Assembly: GCF_000802185.1 (NCBI RefSeq)
Contig: NZ_KN676113.1
Span: forward strand, 3,327,019 to 3,391,018
DNA length: 64,000 nt
Direction of reading: 5' to 3'
From: Belnapia sp. F-4-1
GTDB lineage: Bacteria > Pseudomonadota > Alphaproteobacteria > Acetobacterales > Acetobacteraceae
The notes below the pieces were generated by a model. It made no database searches. It was not told where the DNA came from and was given only the letters and a program-made list of their open reading frames with translations. The position numbers and the translations under genes are program-made. Shown piece after piece: positions 31,445 through 40,162 of this stretch (position 1 is its first letter; each line of letters starts with the position of its first letter).

Positions 31445-32932
31445 TTAATAAATGTCGCGCTGGTAGCGGTGCTGCCGGGCCAGCGCCACGATCCAGTCGC
31501 GGGCCTGGTCGGCGTTCATCTTGCCCTGCTGCATGGCGATCACGCGGAGGGCGGTGTCGACATCCTTCGCCATGCGCGAGGCGTCGCCGCAGACATAGAC
31601 ATGGGCGCCATCCTGCAGCCAACGCCAGAGATCGGCGGCGGACTCGCGCATGCGGTCTTGGACATAGACCTTCTGCACGCCGTCGCGGGACCAGGCGAGC
31701 GACAGGCTGGTGAGCAGGCCGTCCTCGCGCCAGGCCTCGATCTCCGGGCGGAAGAGGAAGTCGGTCGCGCTGCGCTGGTCGCCGAAGAAGAGCCAGTTGC
31801 GGCCCTGCGCACCGGTCGCCGCGCGGTGCTGGAGGAAGGCGCGGAAGGGGGCGATGCCGGTGCCGGGGCCGATCATGATGATGGGGGTTTCGGGGTTCTC
31901 AGGCAGACGGAAGTGGCTGGGGTGGATATGAGCGCGGAGGGGCTGGTCGGGCGTGGCGCGGAAGGCGAGGTGGCAGGAGGCGATGCCGTCGCGGCGGCGT
32001 TCGCGGCGCTCGGCCTGCACGACGCCGATGCAGAGTTCGACCTTGCCCGGGGTGGGGAGGGGCGAGGAGGCAATGGAGTAGAGGCGGGGCTTCAGCGCGG
32101 GGAGGGAGGCGATGAGGTCGACCAGGGGCGGGCGGGCGGAGGGGAAGGCCTGGAGGAGGTCGAGGAGGTCGGCGTCCTTCGGCTCGGCGTCGTCGTCGCC
32201 ATCGGAGAGCTTGCGGAGCATGGCGGCTTCGCGCGGATCCTTCGCGGCGCCGGCCAGCAGGTCCGTCGTGCGGTCGAGGGGGCGCGCGATGTCACGCTCG
32301 CGCAGGAGGACGGGGCGGAAGGTGGGGTCGGCGGCGAGGGTGGCCATCACCGCATCGACCAAGGCGGGGTCGTTCTCGGCGGCGATGCCAAGGCTGTCGC
32401 CGGGCTGGTAGGCGAGGCCGGTGCCGGCGAGGTCGAGGGTGACGTGGCGCACGTCCTTGGCCGAGGCGGGGCCGGTCAGGCGGGTGGCGGCGAGGAAGCG
32501 AACGGGCTCGCCGAGGGGGCCGGTGGGTTTCGGCGGGGCCGGTACGGCGAGGGGGGCGGCTTCGGCGAGGAGAGATTTCAGTGCCTTCGCGGTCGGCTTG
32601 CCGCCGGGGACGCAGAGGGAGGCGGAGGTTTCGGCGCCGCTGGTTAGGGCCTCGGCGTAGGTCTGGCAGATGTAGCCGCACTGGCCGCAATCGAGCTGGG
32701 CCATGGCGGCCATCAGGCGGCGGGGCTTCGGCTTGCCTTCGGCCAGCGCCAGGCGCTCGGCGAGGTCGAGGGCGGGGTCGTGCCAGGGGAAGTCCTCCGC
32801 TTCCGGCGCGGGGGCGGGGGTCGCTTCGGCGCCGCCGTAGAGGCCGGCGAGGAAGCCGTTCAGCCAGGCGCGCTGGGCGGGGGTGAAGGGGGCCGATTCG
32901 GGAATCAGCGGGGTGGGGGAGATGGCGTTCAT
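31445..32932 (-). CDS. Sulfite-reductase-type flavoprotein with N-terminal Cys-rich segment
   Basis: 495 aa. Residues about 85-110 read LDCGQCGYICQTYAEALTSG with a further Cys (SASLCVPGG), a possible Fe-S site. The rest is a CysJ/NADPH-cytochrome P450 reductase-type FAD domain (YQPGDSLGIAAEN, RLYSIASSP) and NADPH domain (MIGPGTGIAPFRAFLQHR, LFFGDQRSATDF, HVYVCGDASRMAKDV). The FMN (flavodoxin) domain of CysJ is absent. It probably passes electrons from NADPH to NirA or NasA. The start overlaps the nirA stop. Confidence 0.8.
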   Translation of the reverse strand: MNAISPTPLIPESAPFTPAQRAWLNGFLAGLYGGAEATPAPAPEAEDFPWHDPALDLAERLALAEGKPKPRRLMAAMAQLDCGQCGYICQTYAEALTSGAETSASLCVPGGKPTAKALKSLLAEAAPLAVPAPPKPTGPLGEPVRFLAATRLTGPASAKDVRHVTLDLAGTGLAYQPGDSLGIAAENDPALVDAVMATLAADPTFRPVLLRERDIARPLDRTTDLLAGAAKDPREAAMLRKLSDGDDDAEPKDADLLDLLQAFPSARPPLVDLIASLPALKPRLYSIASSPLPTPGKVELCIGVVQAERRERRRDGIASCHLAFRATPDQPLRAHIHPSHFRLPENPETPIIMIGPGTGIAPFRAFLQHRAATGAQGRNWLFFGDQRSATDFLFRPEIEAWREDGLLTSLSLAWSRDGVQKVYVQDRMRESAADLWRWLQDGAHVYVCGDASRMAKDVDTALRVIAMQQGKMNADQARDWIVALARQHRYQRDIY

Positions 32933-34653
32933 GCGGCCTCCAGGACCTGGGCGGCGGCGAGGGCGGTGAGGGCTTCGTCGGATTGGCGGGCGGACCAGAG
33001 GTGGAAGCTCTCGGCCTCGGCGCGGGTGCGCTGCCAGGCTTGCAGCAGGCTGAGCAGGATGGGGCCGAGCTCGTCATGGGCGACATGCTTACGGACCAGA
33101 CGGCCGATCTTCTGCTCGGGACCGGCGCCGCCGCCGACATGCAGGTCGTAGCCTTCGACCATGTCCTCGCCGCGTTCGACCTTGGCGCCGATCAAGCCGA
33201 TATCGGCGATGTAGTGCTGGGCGCAGGAGTGGTGGCAGCCAGTCAGGTGGATGTTGACCGGCTGGTCGATGGCGATGCGCGGCTCGAGGAAGTCCGCGAG
33301 CTCCGCCGCGTGGCGCTTGGTGTCGGCGGCGGCGAATTTGCAGCCGGCGGCGCCGGTGCAGGCGACGAGGCCGCCGCGGAGGGCGCTCGGCTCCCAGCCG
33401 AGGCCGAGGGCGGTGAGGCCGGATTTGAGGGCGGGGAGGTTGGCCTCGGGGATGTCGGACAGCAGGAGGTTCTGCCAGACGGTGAGGCGGATGGTGCCGC
33501 TGCCATGGCGCTCGGCGAGGGCGGCGAGGCCGCGGAGCTGCGCCGCAGTGAGGCGGCCAAGGCGGGTCGTCACGCCGATATAGAAGAGGCCGGGCTGCTT
33601 CTGGGGGTGGATGCCGATATGGCCGTGCTTCGCGGGCGTGGCAGGCGGGGTGGTGGTGGCGAGGCGGGGGAGGGTCTTGCCGAGGCGATCCTCGACGGCG
33701 TGGAGGAAGGCGCCGATGCCCATGCGGTCGAGGACATATTTCAGCCGGGCCTTGGCGCGGTCGGTACGGCAGCCCTCGGCGATGAAGACGCGGAGGATGG
33801 CGTCGCAGGTGGCGACCACATCCTCGGGCGGGATGGCGACGCCGGTGGCGCGGGCGAAGTCGCGGTGGCCGGTGATGCCGCCGAGATTAAGGCTGAAGCG
33901 GATGCCTTCGGCCGTCTCGATGGCGGTGAGCGCGATGTCGTTGGTCTCCTGCAGCACCTCCACCGCGCCGCCGCCGCTGAGCGCGATGTTGAACTTGCGC
34001 GGCAGGGCGAAGAGGTCGCGCGTCGCCAGGATGTGGTGGTGGAGGGCACGGACCAGGGGGCGGGTGTCGACCAGCTCGGCGGCGTCGATGCCGGCCGTCG
34101 GCGATGCGGTGATGTTGCGGATGTTGTCGGCGCCAGTGCCGCGCGGCAGCAAGCCGAGATCGCCGAGGCGCATCACCACCTCGGGGCCCTTCGCGGCCGG
34201 GATCTCGCGGTATTGCAGGTTGGCGCGCGTGGTGACGTCGGCATAGCCGCCGGCGCAGTCCTCGGCGATGTCGGCGATGCCGCGGAGCTGCCACGCGTTC
34301 AGGATGCCGCCGGGGATGCGGAGGCGGCACATGAAGGCGTCCTGCGCCGGGCCGACGTAGAACAGGCCGTGGTAGCGGCCGATGAAGTCCTCGATCGGCT
34401 TCGGGAAGCGGCCGGCGGCGGCGCGGGCGGCGAGCTCGTCCCAGCGGTCGAGGGGGTGGCGCTCGCGCTTGGCCTGCTCCTGGGGGACGAGCTTGCCGCC
34501 GGCGGCCAGCGTGCGGTCCTGGGCGGCGCGGAGGGCGTCGGCGGGGGCGGTGCCCTCCGAGGCCGGGGCGAGGCCGCCGCGGCGGGCCTCGACGCCGGCC
34601 ATGAAGCCTTTCAGGTATTCCTGCTGTTCGGGGCTGAAACCGGTGTCGGGCAT
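32929..34653 (-). CDS. nirA: NirA-family siroheme nitrite/sulfite reductase
   Basis: 574 aa. Cytosolic six-electron reduction of nitrite to ammonium. The siroheme-[4Fe-4S] ligands are both visible: ACTGAAGCKFAAADTK (CX5C) and HLTGCHHSCAQHYIADIGL (CX3C). Earlier blocks are FMCRLRIPGGILNAWQLRG and VTTRANLQYREIPA. The N-terminus GFSPEQQEYLKGFMAG matches a short motif of the flavoprotein next to it. The start at 34653 overlaps the upstream oxidoreductase stop (ATGA). NirB-type fusion with a pyridine-nucleotide domain is absent. Confidence 0.92.
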   Translation of the reverse strand: MPDTGFSPEQQEYLKGFMAGVEARRGGLAPASEGTAPADALRAAQDRTLAAGGKLVPQEQAKRERHPLDRWDELAARAAAGRFPKPIEDFIGRYHGLFYVGPAQDAFMCRLRIPGGILNAWQLRGIADIAEDCAGGYADVTTRANLQYREIPAAKGPEVVMRLGDLGLLPRGTGADNIRNITASPTAGIDAAELVDTRPLVRALHHHILATRDLFALPRKFNIALSGGGAVEVLQETNDIALTAIETAEGIRFSLNLGGITGHRDFARATGVAIPPEDVVATCDAILRVFIAEGCRTDRAKARLKYVLDRMGIGAFLHAVEDRLGKTLPRLATTTPPATPAKHGHIGIHPQKQPGLFYIGVTTRLGRLTAAQLRGLAALAERHGSGTIRLTVWQNLLLSDIPEANLPALKSGLTALGLGWEPSALRGGLVACTGAAGCKFAAADTKRHAAELADFLEPRIAIDQPVNIHLTGCHHSCAQHYIADIGLIGAKVERGEDMVEGYDLHVGGGAGPEQKIGRLVRKHVAHDELGPILLSLLQAWQRTRAEAESFHLWSARQSDEALTALAAAQVLEAA

Positions 34654-35852
34654 CAGGCGGCCTCCCGCACGAAGGCCGGACCCAAGGCGAGGGCCGACCG
34701 GAATCCCGCCACGCTGCGGCGGGTGGTGATGAGATCGAGGTAGAAGCCGGCATCCGTCGTGTCGCCGTAGAGGACGGCGCCGATGAGCCTTCCGTCGCGC
34801 AGCAGCAGGCGGCGGTAGCGCTCCTCCGCCTCGTCGCGGAGGGTGATGCACTCGGCCTCCGCGTCGGCGATGTCGCCGGCGGACCAGACGGCGGTACCGG
34901 AGACCTTCAGCGCCGTGGCATCGGCGCGGGGGGCCCAGGCGGCGGCCTCGCCAGCGATGGCGCGGGCTGCGACCTCGGCCTGCTCCAGCGCGGGGGCGAC
35001 GAGGCCGATGCAGCGGCCGGCATGCTCGGCGCATTCGCCGATGGCGAAGATGGCGGGGTCGGCGGTGCGCATGGCGTCGTCCACGGTGATGGCGCGGGCC
35101 ACGGGCAAGCCGGCCTCGCGGGCGAGGGCGATGTTGGGGCGGATGCCGACGGCCATCACCACCAGCTCGGCGGGGAGGCGGGTGCCATCGGCCAGCAGCA
35201 CGGCGCGGGCGCGGTCCTCGCCTTCGATGGCGGTGGTGCTCGCCGGCATGGCGAAGCGGATGCCGCGGGTACCGAGGCGGGTGGTCAGCAGGGCGCCGGC
35301 CGCCGGGTCGAGCTGGCGTTCCATGGGCCAGCCGACGGCGTGGACGACCGTCACCCGCATGCCGCGGGCGGCGAGGCCGACGGCGGCCTCCAGGCCGAGC
35401 AGGCCGCCGCCGATCACCACCGCCCGGCCGCCGGTGCGGGCGGCGCGGAGCATGGCGCGGACGTCGTCCATGTCGCGGTAGAGGACGGTGCCGGGCAGCG
35501 TGGCGCCCGGCAGCGGCAGGCGGATGGCGGTGGAGCCGGTGGCGAGGACCAGCCGGTCATAGGGGAGGCGTTCGCCGCGGGTGGTGACGGCCTCGCCCGC
35601 GGCGCGGTCGAGGGCGGCGATGGGGGTGGCGGGGCGGTAGTGGATGCCTAAACGCCGCAGCATCGGCAGGGGGTGGGTGATGAGGGATTCGATGGTGGCG
35701 TCGCCTGTCAGCAGCTTCGACAGGGCGACGCGGTCATAGGGCAGCGCGGCCTCCGCGCCGGCGAGGGTGACGCGGGCTTCGGGCAGGCGCTCGGCGAGCC
35801 GGACGGCGCAGCGCGTGCCGGCCGGGCCCGCGCCGATGACGAGGATGCGCAT
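34653..35852 (-). CDS. NirB-like FAD/NAD(P)-dependent oxidoreductase
   Basis: 399 aa. Has two Rossmann motifs: FAD at RILVIGAGPAGTRCAVRLAE and NAD(P) at AVVIGGGLLGLEAAVGLAARG. Then LVVMAVGIRPNIALA and AIGECAEHAGRCIGLVAPAL, close to the N-terminal half of the NADH-nitrite reductase NirB. It lacks the siroheme domain, which is supplied by nirA downstream. It probably feeds electrons to the nitrite or nitrate reductase. It lies between nrtD and nirA, with its stop overlapping nirA's start. Confidence 0.85.
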   Translation of the reverse strand: MRILVIGAGPAGTRCAVRLAERLPEARVTLAGAEAALPYDRVALSKLLTGDATIESLITHPLPMLRRLGIHYRPATPIAALDRAAGEAVTTRGERLPYDRLVLATGSTAIRLPLPGATLPGTVLYRDMDDVRAMLRAARTGGRAVVIGGGLLGLEAAVGLAARGMRVTVVHAVGWPMERQLDPAAGALLTTRLGTRGIRFAMPASTTAIEGEDRARAVLLADGTRLPAELVVMAVGIRPNIALAREAGLPVARAITVDDAMRTADPAIFAIGECAEHAGRCIGLVAPALEQAEVAARAIAGEAAAWAPRADATALKVSGTAVWSAGDIADAEAECITLRDEAEERYRRLLLRDGRLIGAVLYGDTTDAGFYLDLITTRRSVAGFRSALALGPAFVREAA

Positions 35853-35863
35853 GGTGCTGGGCC

Positions 35864-36658
35864 TCAGGCGGCGGCCAGCGCCGGGTTGGCGTGGCGGGCG
35901 TGGAGGAATTCCAGCACCGCCGTGCGCGCGGCGACGAAGCGCGGGTCGGCGGCGAGGGCCAGGCGGTCGCGGGGGCGGGGGAGGTCCACATCGAGGATCT
36001 CGCCGATGCGGGCGTTGGGGCCGTTGGTCAGCATGACGATGCGGTCGGACAGCAGCACGGCTTCGTCGACGTCGTGGGTGATCATCACCACGGTGGTGCC
36101 GCGGCTGGCGTGGATCTCCATCACCTGGTCCTGGAGGTGGGCGCGGGTCAGGGCGTCGAGGGCGCCGAAGGGCTCGTCGAGGAGCAGGACCTTGGGCTTC
36201 ATCGACAAGGCGCGGGCGATGCCGATGCGCTGCTTCATGCCACCCGAGATTTCCGAAGGGCGCTTGTCCTTGGCGTGGGTCATGCGGACGAGGGCAAGGT
36301 TCTCCAGCACCCAGGCGTGGCGGTCGGCGCGGGACATCGTCTTGCTGAGCGTCTGGTCCACCGCCAGCTTGACGTTCTCGTAGCAGGTCAGCCAGGGCAG
36401 CAGGCTGTGGTTCTGGAAGACGACGGCGCGGTCGGGGCCGGGGCCCTCGATCTCGCGGCCTTCGAGCACCACGCCGCCCGCCGTGGCGGGGAGGAGGCCG
36501 GCGATGACGTTCAGCAGCGTGCTTTTCCCGCAGCCGCTGTGGCCGATGACGGCGACGTATTCGCCGCGGGCGATCTGCAGGTCGATCTCGCGGAGAACGG
36601 GGACCGGCGTCTTGGGGAAGGCGACGGAGAGCTGGGAGATGTCGAGGAAGCGGTCCAT
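35864..36658 (-). CDS. nrtD: Nitrate ABC transporter ATP-binding protein
   Basis: 264 aa. Energises nitrate uptake. It has the Walker A EYVAVIGHSGCGKSTLLN, the Q-loop FQNHSLLPWLTC, the signature SEISGGMKQRIGIARAL, Walker B VLLLDEPFGALDALTR and the switch His in MITHDVDEAVLL. The start MDRFLDISQLSVAFPK at 36658 has GGGAG upstream. It belongs to the NrtD/SsuB-type family, and the substrate is assigned from nrtA and the nitrate operon around it. It is 13 bases from nrtB. Confidence 0.93.
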   Translation of the reverse strand: MDRFLDISQLSVAFPKTPVPVLREIDLQIARGEYVAVIGHSGCGKSTLLNVIAGLLPATAGGVVLEGREIEGPGPDRAVVFQNHSLLPWLTCYENVKLAVDQTLSKTMSRADRHAWVLENLALVRMTHAKDKRPSEISGGMKQRIGIARALSMKPKVLLLDEPFGALDALTRAHLQDQVMEIHASRGTTVVMITHDVDEAVLLSDRIVMLTNGPNARIGEILDVDLPRPRDRLALAADPRFVAARTAVLEFLHARHANPALAAA

Positions 36659-36671
36659 CTGCTGTTCTCCC

Positions 36672-37541
36672 TTACGAGGCCGAGGTGCCGCGGGTGGCGA
36701 AGCGGCCGACGAGGGCCACGATGCGGTCGAGCGCGAAGCCGACCAGGCCGACATAGGTGAGGGCCACGATGATGTCGGAGAGGTTGGAGCTGTTCCAGGC
36801 ATCCCAGATGAAGAAGCCGATGCCAACGCCGCCGATCAGCATCTCGGCGGCGATGATCGCCAGCCAGGAGAGGCCGATGCCGATCTTGAGGCCGGTGAAG
36901 ATGTAGGGGGCGGCGGCCGGCAGCACGATCTTCCAGAAGAAGGCGGGGCCGCGGAGGCGGATCACCGCGGCGACGTTGCGGTAGTCCTGCGGCACGTTGC
37001 GCACGCCGACCGCGGTGTTGATGATGATCGGCCAGATCGAGGTGATGAAGATCACGAAGATCGCCGAAGGCTGCGCCTCGCGGAAGGCGGCCAGCGAGAG
37101 GGGCAGCCAGGCGAGCGGCGGGACGGTGCGGAGGACCTGGAAGATCGGGTCGAGGCCGCGCATGGCGAAGTCCGAGGTGCCGATCAAGAGGCCCGTCAGG
37201 ATGCCGGCCAGCGCCGCGAGGGCGAAGCCGAGGGCGACGCGTTGCAGGCTCGCCAGCAGGTGCCAGAACAATCCCTTGTCGAGGCCACCGTTGTCGAAGA
37301 AGGGGTCGGTGATGAGGTCGCGCGCATCCGTCCAGACCTTGCTCGGCGGGGGCAGCGTGGCGCCGGGGCCGCTGGCGGCGAATTCCCAGAGGGCGGCGAG
37401 GGCGAGCACCACCAGAAGCGGCGGGATCGCCTGCGCCAGGATGGGGCGGAGGCGCGAGGCGCGCGGCAGGGCGGCGAAGCTCGCCGGCGCCGAGAGGGCG
37501 GCCGGGGCGGTGGCCGCCGGCTTCTGGGCCAACATGGTCAT
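36672..37541 (-). CDS. nrtB: Nitrate ABC transporter permease
   Basis: 289 aa with about six membrane helices. The permease loop EAA-like segment is AAVIRLRGPAFFWKIVLPAA, then APYIFTGLKIGIGLSWLAI, typical of NrtB/SsuC. The N-terminus before IPPLLVVLALAALWEF is soluble. It forms the channel of the NrtABD importer. It lies 3 bases after nrtA. A second in-frame ATG two codons downstream is possible. Confidence 0.92.
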   Translation of the reverse strand: MTMLAQKPAATAPAALSAPASFAALPRASRLRPILAQAIPPLLVVLALAALWEFAASGPGATLPPPSKVWTDARDLITDPFFDNGGLDKGLFWHLLASLQRVALGFALAALAGILTGLLIGTSDFAMRGLDPIFQVLRTVPPLAWLPLSLAAFREAQPSAIFVIFITSIWPIIINTAVGVRNVPQDYRNVAAVIRLRGPAFFWKIVLPAAAPYIFTGLKIGIGLSWLAIIAAEMLIGGVGIGFFIWDAWNSSNLSDIIVALTYVGLVGFALDRIVALVGRFATRGTSAS

Positions 37542-37544
37542 CGC

Positions 37545-38810
37545 TCAGGCTCCGGCGAGTTTCTTGATGGAAAGGGAGGCGAGATAGGCGGCGGGGTTCT
37601 CCGGGTCGAAGACCTTGCCGTCGAAGAAGGTCTCGCGGCCGCGGCTGGTGCCGGTGGGCATCTCCCCAGCGGGGACGCCGGCGCGCTCGGCGGCGGCGCG
37701 CCAGATGGACTCGCGGTTGACCTGGGCAATGAGGGCCTTGGTGTCGGTGGATTCGGGGAGGATGCCCCAGCGGATGTCCTCGGTGAGGAACCAGAGGTCG
37801 TGGCTCGGATAGGGGTAGCTGGCGTGGTCGCGCCAGAACTTCATCAGCAGGGGGCTCGCTTCCACCTTGCGGCCGTCGCCGTAGTCGATGTTGCCGAGGC
37901 TGCGGTTGAGGATGTCGGCGACGGGCACGTTGAACCAGGCGCGGCGGCCGATGATGGCGCACATCTCGGCCTTGTTCACGGCCTCGTCGCACCAGCGCTG
38001 CGCCTCGATGACGGCGGCGGTGAGCGCCGTCGCGGCGTTGGGGTGCTTCTCCACCCAGTCGGCGCGGAGGCCGAGGGACTTCTCCGGATGGTCGCGCCAG
38101 AGTTCGCCGGTGACGGCGGCGGTGAAGCCGATCTTCTGGTTGACGAGCTGGTCGTTCCAGGGCTCGCCGACGCAGAAGGCGTCCATGGTGCCGACCTTCA
38201 TGTTGGCGACCATCTGCGGCGGCGGGACGACGATGGTCTGCACCTCGCGGTCCGGGTCGATGCCGCCGGCCGCCAGCCAGTAGCGGATCCAGAGGTCGTG
38301 CGTGCCGCCGCGGAAGGTCATGGCGACCTTGCTCTCCTGCGTCAGGGCGCGCTTCAGGCTGCTGGAGTTGATGGTCGGCTTCAGCGCCTTGTGCTTCTCG
38401 CCGACCGAGAGCGCCTGGCCGTTGGTGTTCAGCCGGGCGGTGATGACCATCGGCACCGGCTGGTTGTTCTGCGTCACGCGCCCGGCGGTCATCAGGTAGG
38501 GGAGCGGCGTCAGGATATGCGCGCCGTCGATGCCGCCGCGCTCGCCGCCGAGGACGAGGTTGTCGCGCGTCGCGCCCCAGCTCGCCTGCTTCGAGACTTC
38601 CACATCGGGCATGCCGTGCCTGGCGAAGAGGCCCTTTTCCTTGGCGATGATGAGGGGGGCGGCGTCGGTCAGCGCGATGTAGCCGAGCACGGCCTTCTTC
38701 ACCTCGGGCGTGGTCGCGCGTTGGGCGTGGGCGCCGCGGGGCGTGGCGGCGCGGGCGGCGGCGAGGAGGGCGGCCGTCGCGGTGAGGGCGGTGCGGCGGG
38801 TGAGGCTCAT
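37545..38810 (-). CDS. nrtA: Nitrate-binding periplasmic protein
   Basis: 421 aa. The N-terminus MSLTRRTALTATAALLAAA carries twin Arg and looks like a Tat or Sec signal. The mature part reads LGYIALTDAAPLIIAKEKGL, GAHILTPLPYLMTAG, then MVITARLNTNGQALSVG and DAFCVGEPWNDQLVNQKIG, matching NrtA/CmpA binding proteins. It captures nitrate for NrtB/NrtD. The start lies 1 base from the stop of the NasS-like gene, so the two are coupled. Confidence 0.93.
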   Translation of the reverse strand: MSLTRRTALTATAALLAAARAATPRGAHAQRATTPEVKKAVLGYIALTDAAPLIIAKEKGLFARHGMPDVEVSKQASWGATRDNLVLGGERGGIDGAHILTPLPYLMTAGRVTQNNQPVPMVITARLNTNGQALSVGEKHKALKPTINSSSLKRALTQESKVAMTFRGGTHDLWIRYWLAAGGIDPDREVQTIVVPPPQMVANMKVGTMDAFCVGEPWNDQLVNQKIGFTAAVTGELWRDHPEKSLGLRADWVEKHPNAATALTAAVIEAQRWCDEAVNKAEMCAIIGRRAWFNVPVADILNRSLGNIDYGDGRKVEASPLLMKFWRDHASYPYPSHDLWFLTEDIRWGILPESTDTKALIAQVNRESIWRAAAERAGVPAGEMPTGTSRGRETFFDGKVFDPENPAAYLASLSIKKLAGA

Positions 38811-38811
38811 C

Positions 38812-40047
38812 TCAGGCGTGCTCCAGGCTGTCGGTCAGCGGCGAGGATGGGGGTGGCGGGGGCGCGGGCGGCTCGGCCTCGTGCAGGCGGGCGGCGGCGG
38901 CACGCCAGATCTCCTGGCGCCAGGGGGCGAGGGCCAGGCTGTCGCTGACCGCGGCGGGGACGTGGCCCCAGCGGCGCATCTGGCGGAGGAACCAGGCGGC
39001 CTGCTCGCGGCGCGGCAGCGTCGCGTTGTGGAAGCGGAGCGGGGCGTCGAGGGGGAGGCCCTCGGCGGTGCCCTCGAAGGCGGCGGCGATCTCGGTGCGG
39101 TCGAGCTTGGGGAAGGCGCGGCGGCGGAGGATGTTCACCGCCTCGGCCTGGTTGGCCGGCTCGTCCAGCCAGCGGGCGGCGGCGATGACGGCGGCGGTGC
39201 AGGCCGTCGCGCTCTCCGGGTCGCGCGTGGCGTAGGCAGTGTCGAAGGCGAGGACCTTCTCGGGGTGGTTCGGCCAGATGTCGCCAGAGGACAGCGCGAT
39301 GCGGCCGGCGCCGAGGGCGGCGGCATGGCTGCCCCAGGGCTCGCCGGCGCAGAAGCCGTCGATCTCGCCCTCGGCCAGGCGCTGGGCGACCATCGGCGGC
39401 GGGACGACGGTGAGGCGGAGGTCGCGGTCGGGGTCGAGCCCGCCTTTGGCCAGCCAGTAGCGCAGCAGGTAGCTGTGCGAGGAGAAAGGGAAGACGACGG
39501 CGATCGTCAGCGGTGGCCTGCCTGCCGCGGCGCGCCGGCGGACCAGGGCGGCGAAGCTGGCGGCGGCGAGCGGGCTGGGGAAGCGTCCGAGGTCCTGCGC
39601 CAGTCTGTTCGACAGGGTGACGGTGTTGCCGTTGGCACCGAGCCCGGCGGCAATCGTGACCTGGGCGCGAACGCCGGTGAGGCCGGCGGCGAGCGCGATC
39701 GGCATGGGACCCAGCAGGTGGGCGGCGTCGAGCGCGCCGAAGGCCAACTTGTCGCGCAGCGCCGCCCATGAGGGCTCGGCCGAGAGGGTCACGCGGAGAC
39801 CGACGGCATCGAACAGTCCGAGTTCCTGCGCTGCAAGCAGCGGCGCGGCGTCGGTCAGCGGGACGAAGCCGAGGCGGAGGGTACGGAGAACCGGGCGGCG
39901 GAGCGTCGGGCGGGGGGCGTCGTCGGCATCGAGCGGCACGAGGCGGTCCTCCGGCCCGGGAAGGGCCAGGTGCGGGCCGCCATTGGACCGCGGGTGGATC
40001 GGGCGCGGGCCCCGCTCGGGGCCGGTGCGATGCACGCCGTTGCGCAT
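38812..40047 (-). CDS. nasS: NasS-like nitrate sensor (cytosolic NrtA homologue)
   Basis: 411 aa. Matches NrtA-type binding folds (LGFVPLTDAAPLLAAQELGL, then DAAHLLGPMPIALAAGL and GFCAGEPWGSHAAALGAGR) but has no signal peptide. A long Pro/Arg-rich N-terminus precedes the domain. In Azotobacter and Paracoccus, NasS binds nitrate/nitrite and holds the antiterminator NasT until the ligand appears. The gene sits directly after nasT and ahead of nrtA, which supports that role. The start at 40047 is chosen because an upstream frame is not coding-like. Confidence 0.85.
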   Translation of the reverse strand: MRNGVHRTGPERGPRPIHPRSNGGPHLALPGPEDRLVPLDADDAPRPTLRRPVLRTLRLGFVPLTDAAPLLAAQELGLFDAVGLRVTLSAEPSWAALRDKLAFGALDAAHLLGPMPIALAAGLTGVRAQVTIAAGLGANGNTVTLSNRLAQDLGRFPSPLAAASFAALVRRRAAAGRPPLTIAVVFPFSSHSYLLRYWLAKGGLDPDRDLRLTVVPPPMVAQRLAEGEIDGFCAGEPWGSHAAALGAGRIALSSGDIWPNHPEKVLAFDTAYATRDPESATACTAAVIAAARWLDEPANQAEAVNILRRRAFPKLDRTEIAAAFEGTAEGLPLDAPLRFHNATLPRREQAAWFLRQMRRWGHVPAAVSDSLALAPWRQEIWRAAAARLHEAEPPAPPPPPSSPLTDSLEHA

Positions 40048-40144
40048 CGCCTCGCCGCTGCAATGCACCAGAAGCCGGAGCGACGGGTCAAGAAGAAAAT
40101 GCGATAAGAATAGGCAGAAAGACGTGGAGGCACAGTTCTGGTTT

Positions 40145-40160
40145 ATTATGTGGGCATAAT
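40145..40160 (-). promoter_or_regulatory. AT-rich hairpin in the nasT-nasS gap
   Basis: ATTATG (40145-40150) and CATAAT (40155-40160) pair around a 4-base loop. The surrounding 40080-40162 is AT-rich compared with its flanks. It is the likely site of a promoter or leader for nasS and the transport genes, but no -10/-35 pair stands out. Confidence 0.4.
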
Positions 40161-40162
40161 GC

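Noticed and set aside
40080-40162. Sigma54 promoter in the nasT-nasS gap
   Set aside because: The closest match (GGCAC-N6-TGGTT on the plus strand) lacks the -12 GC and points the wrong way.
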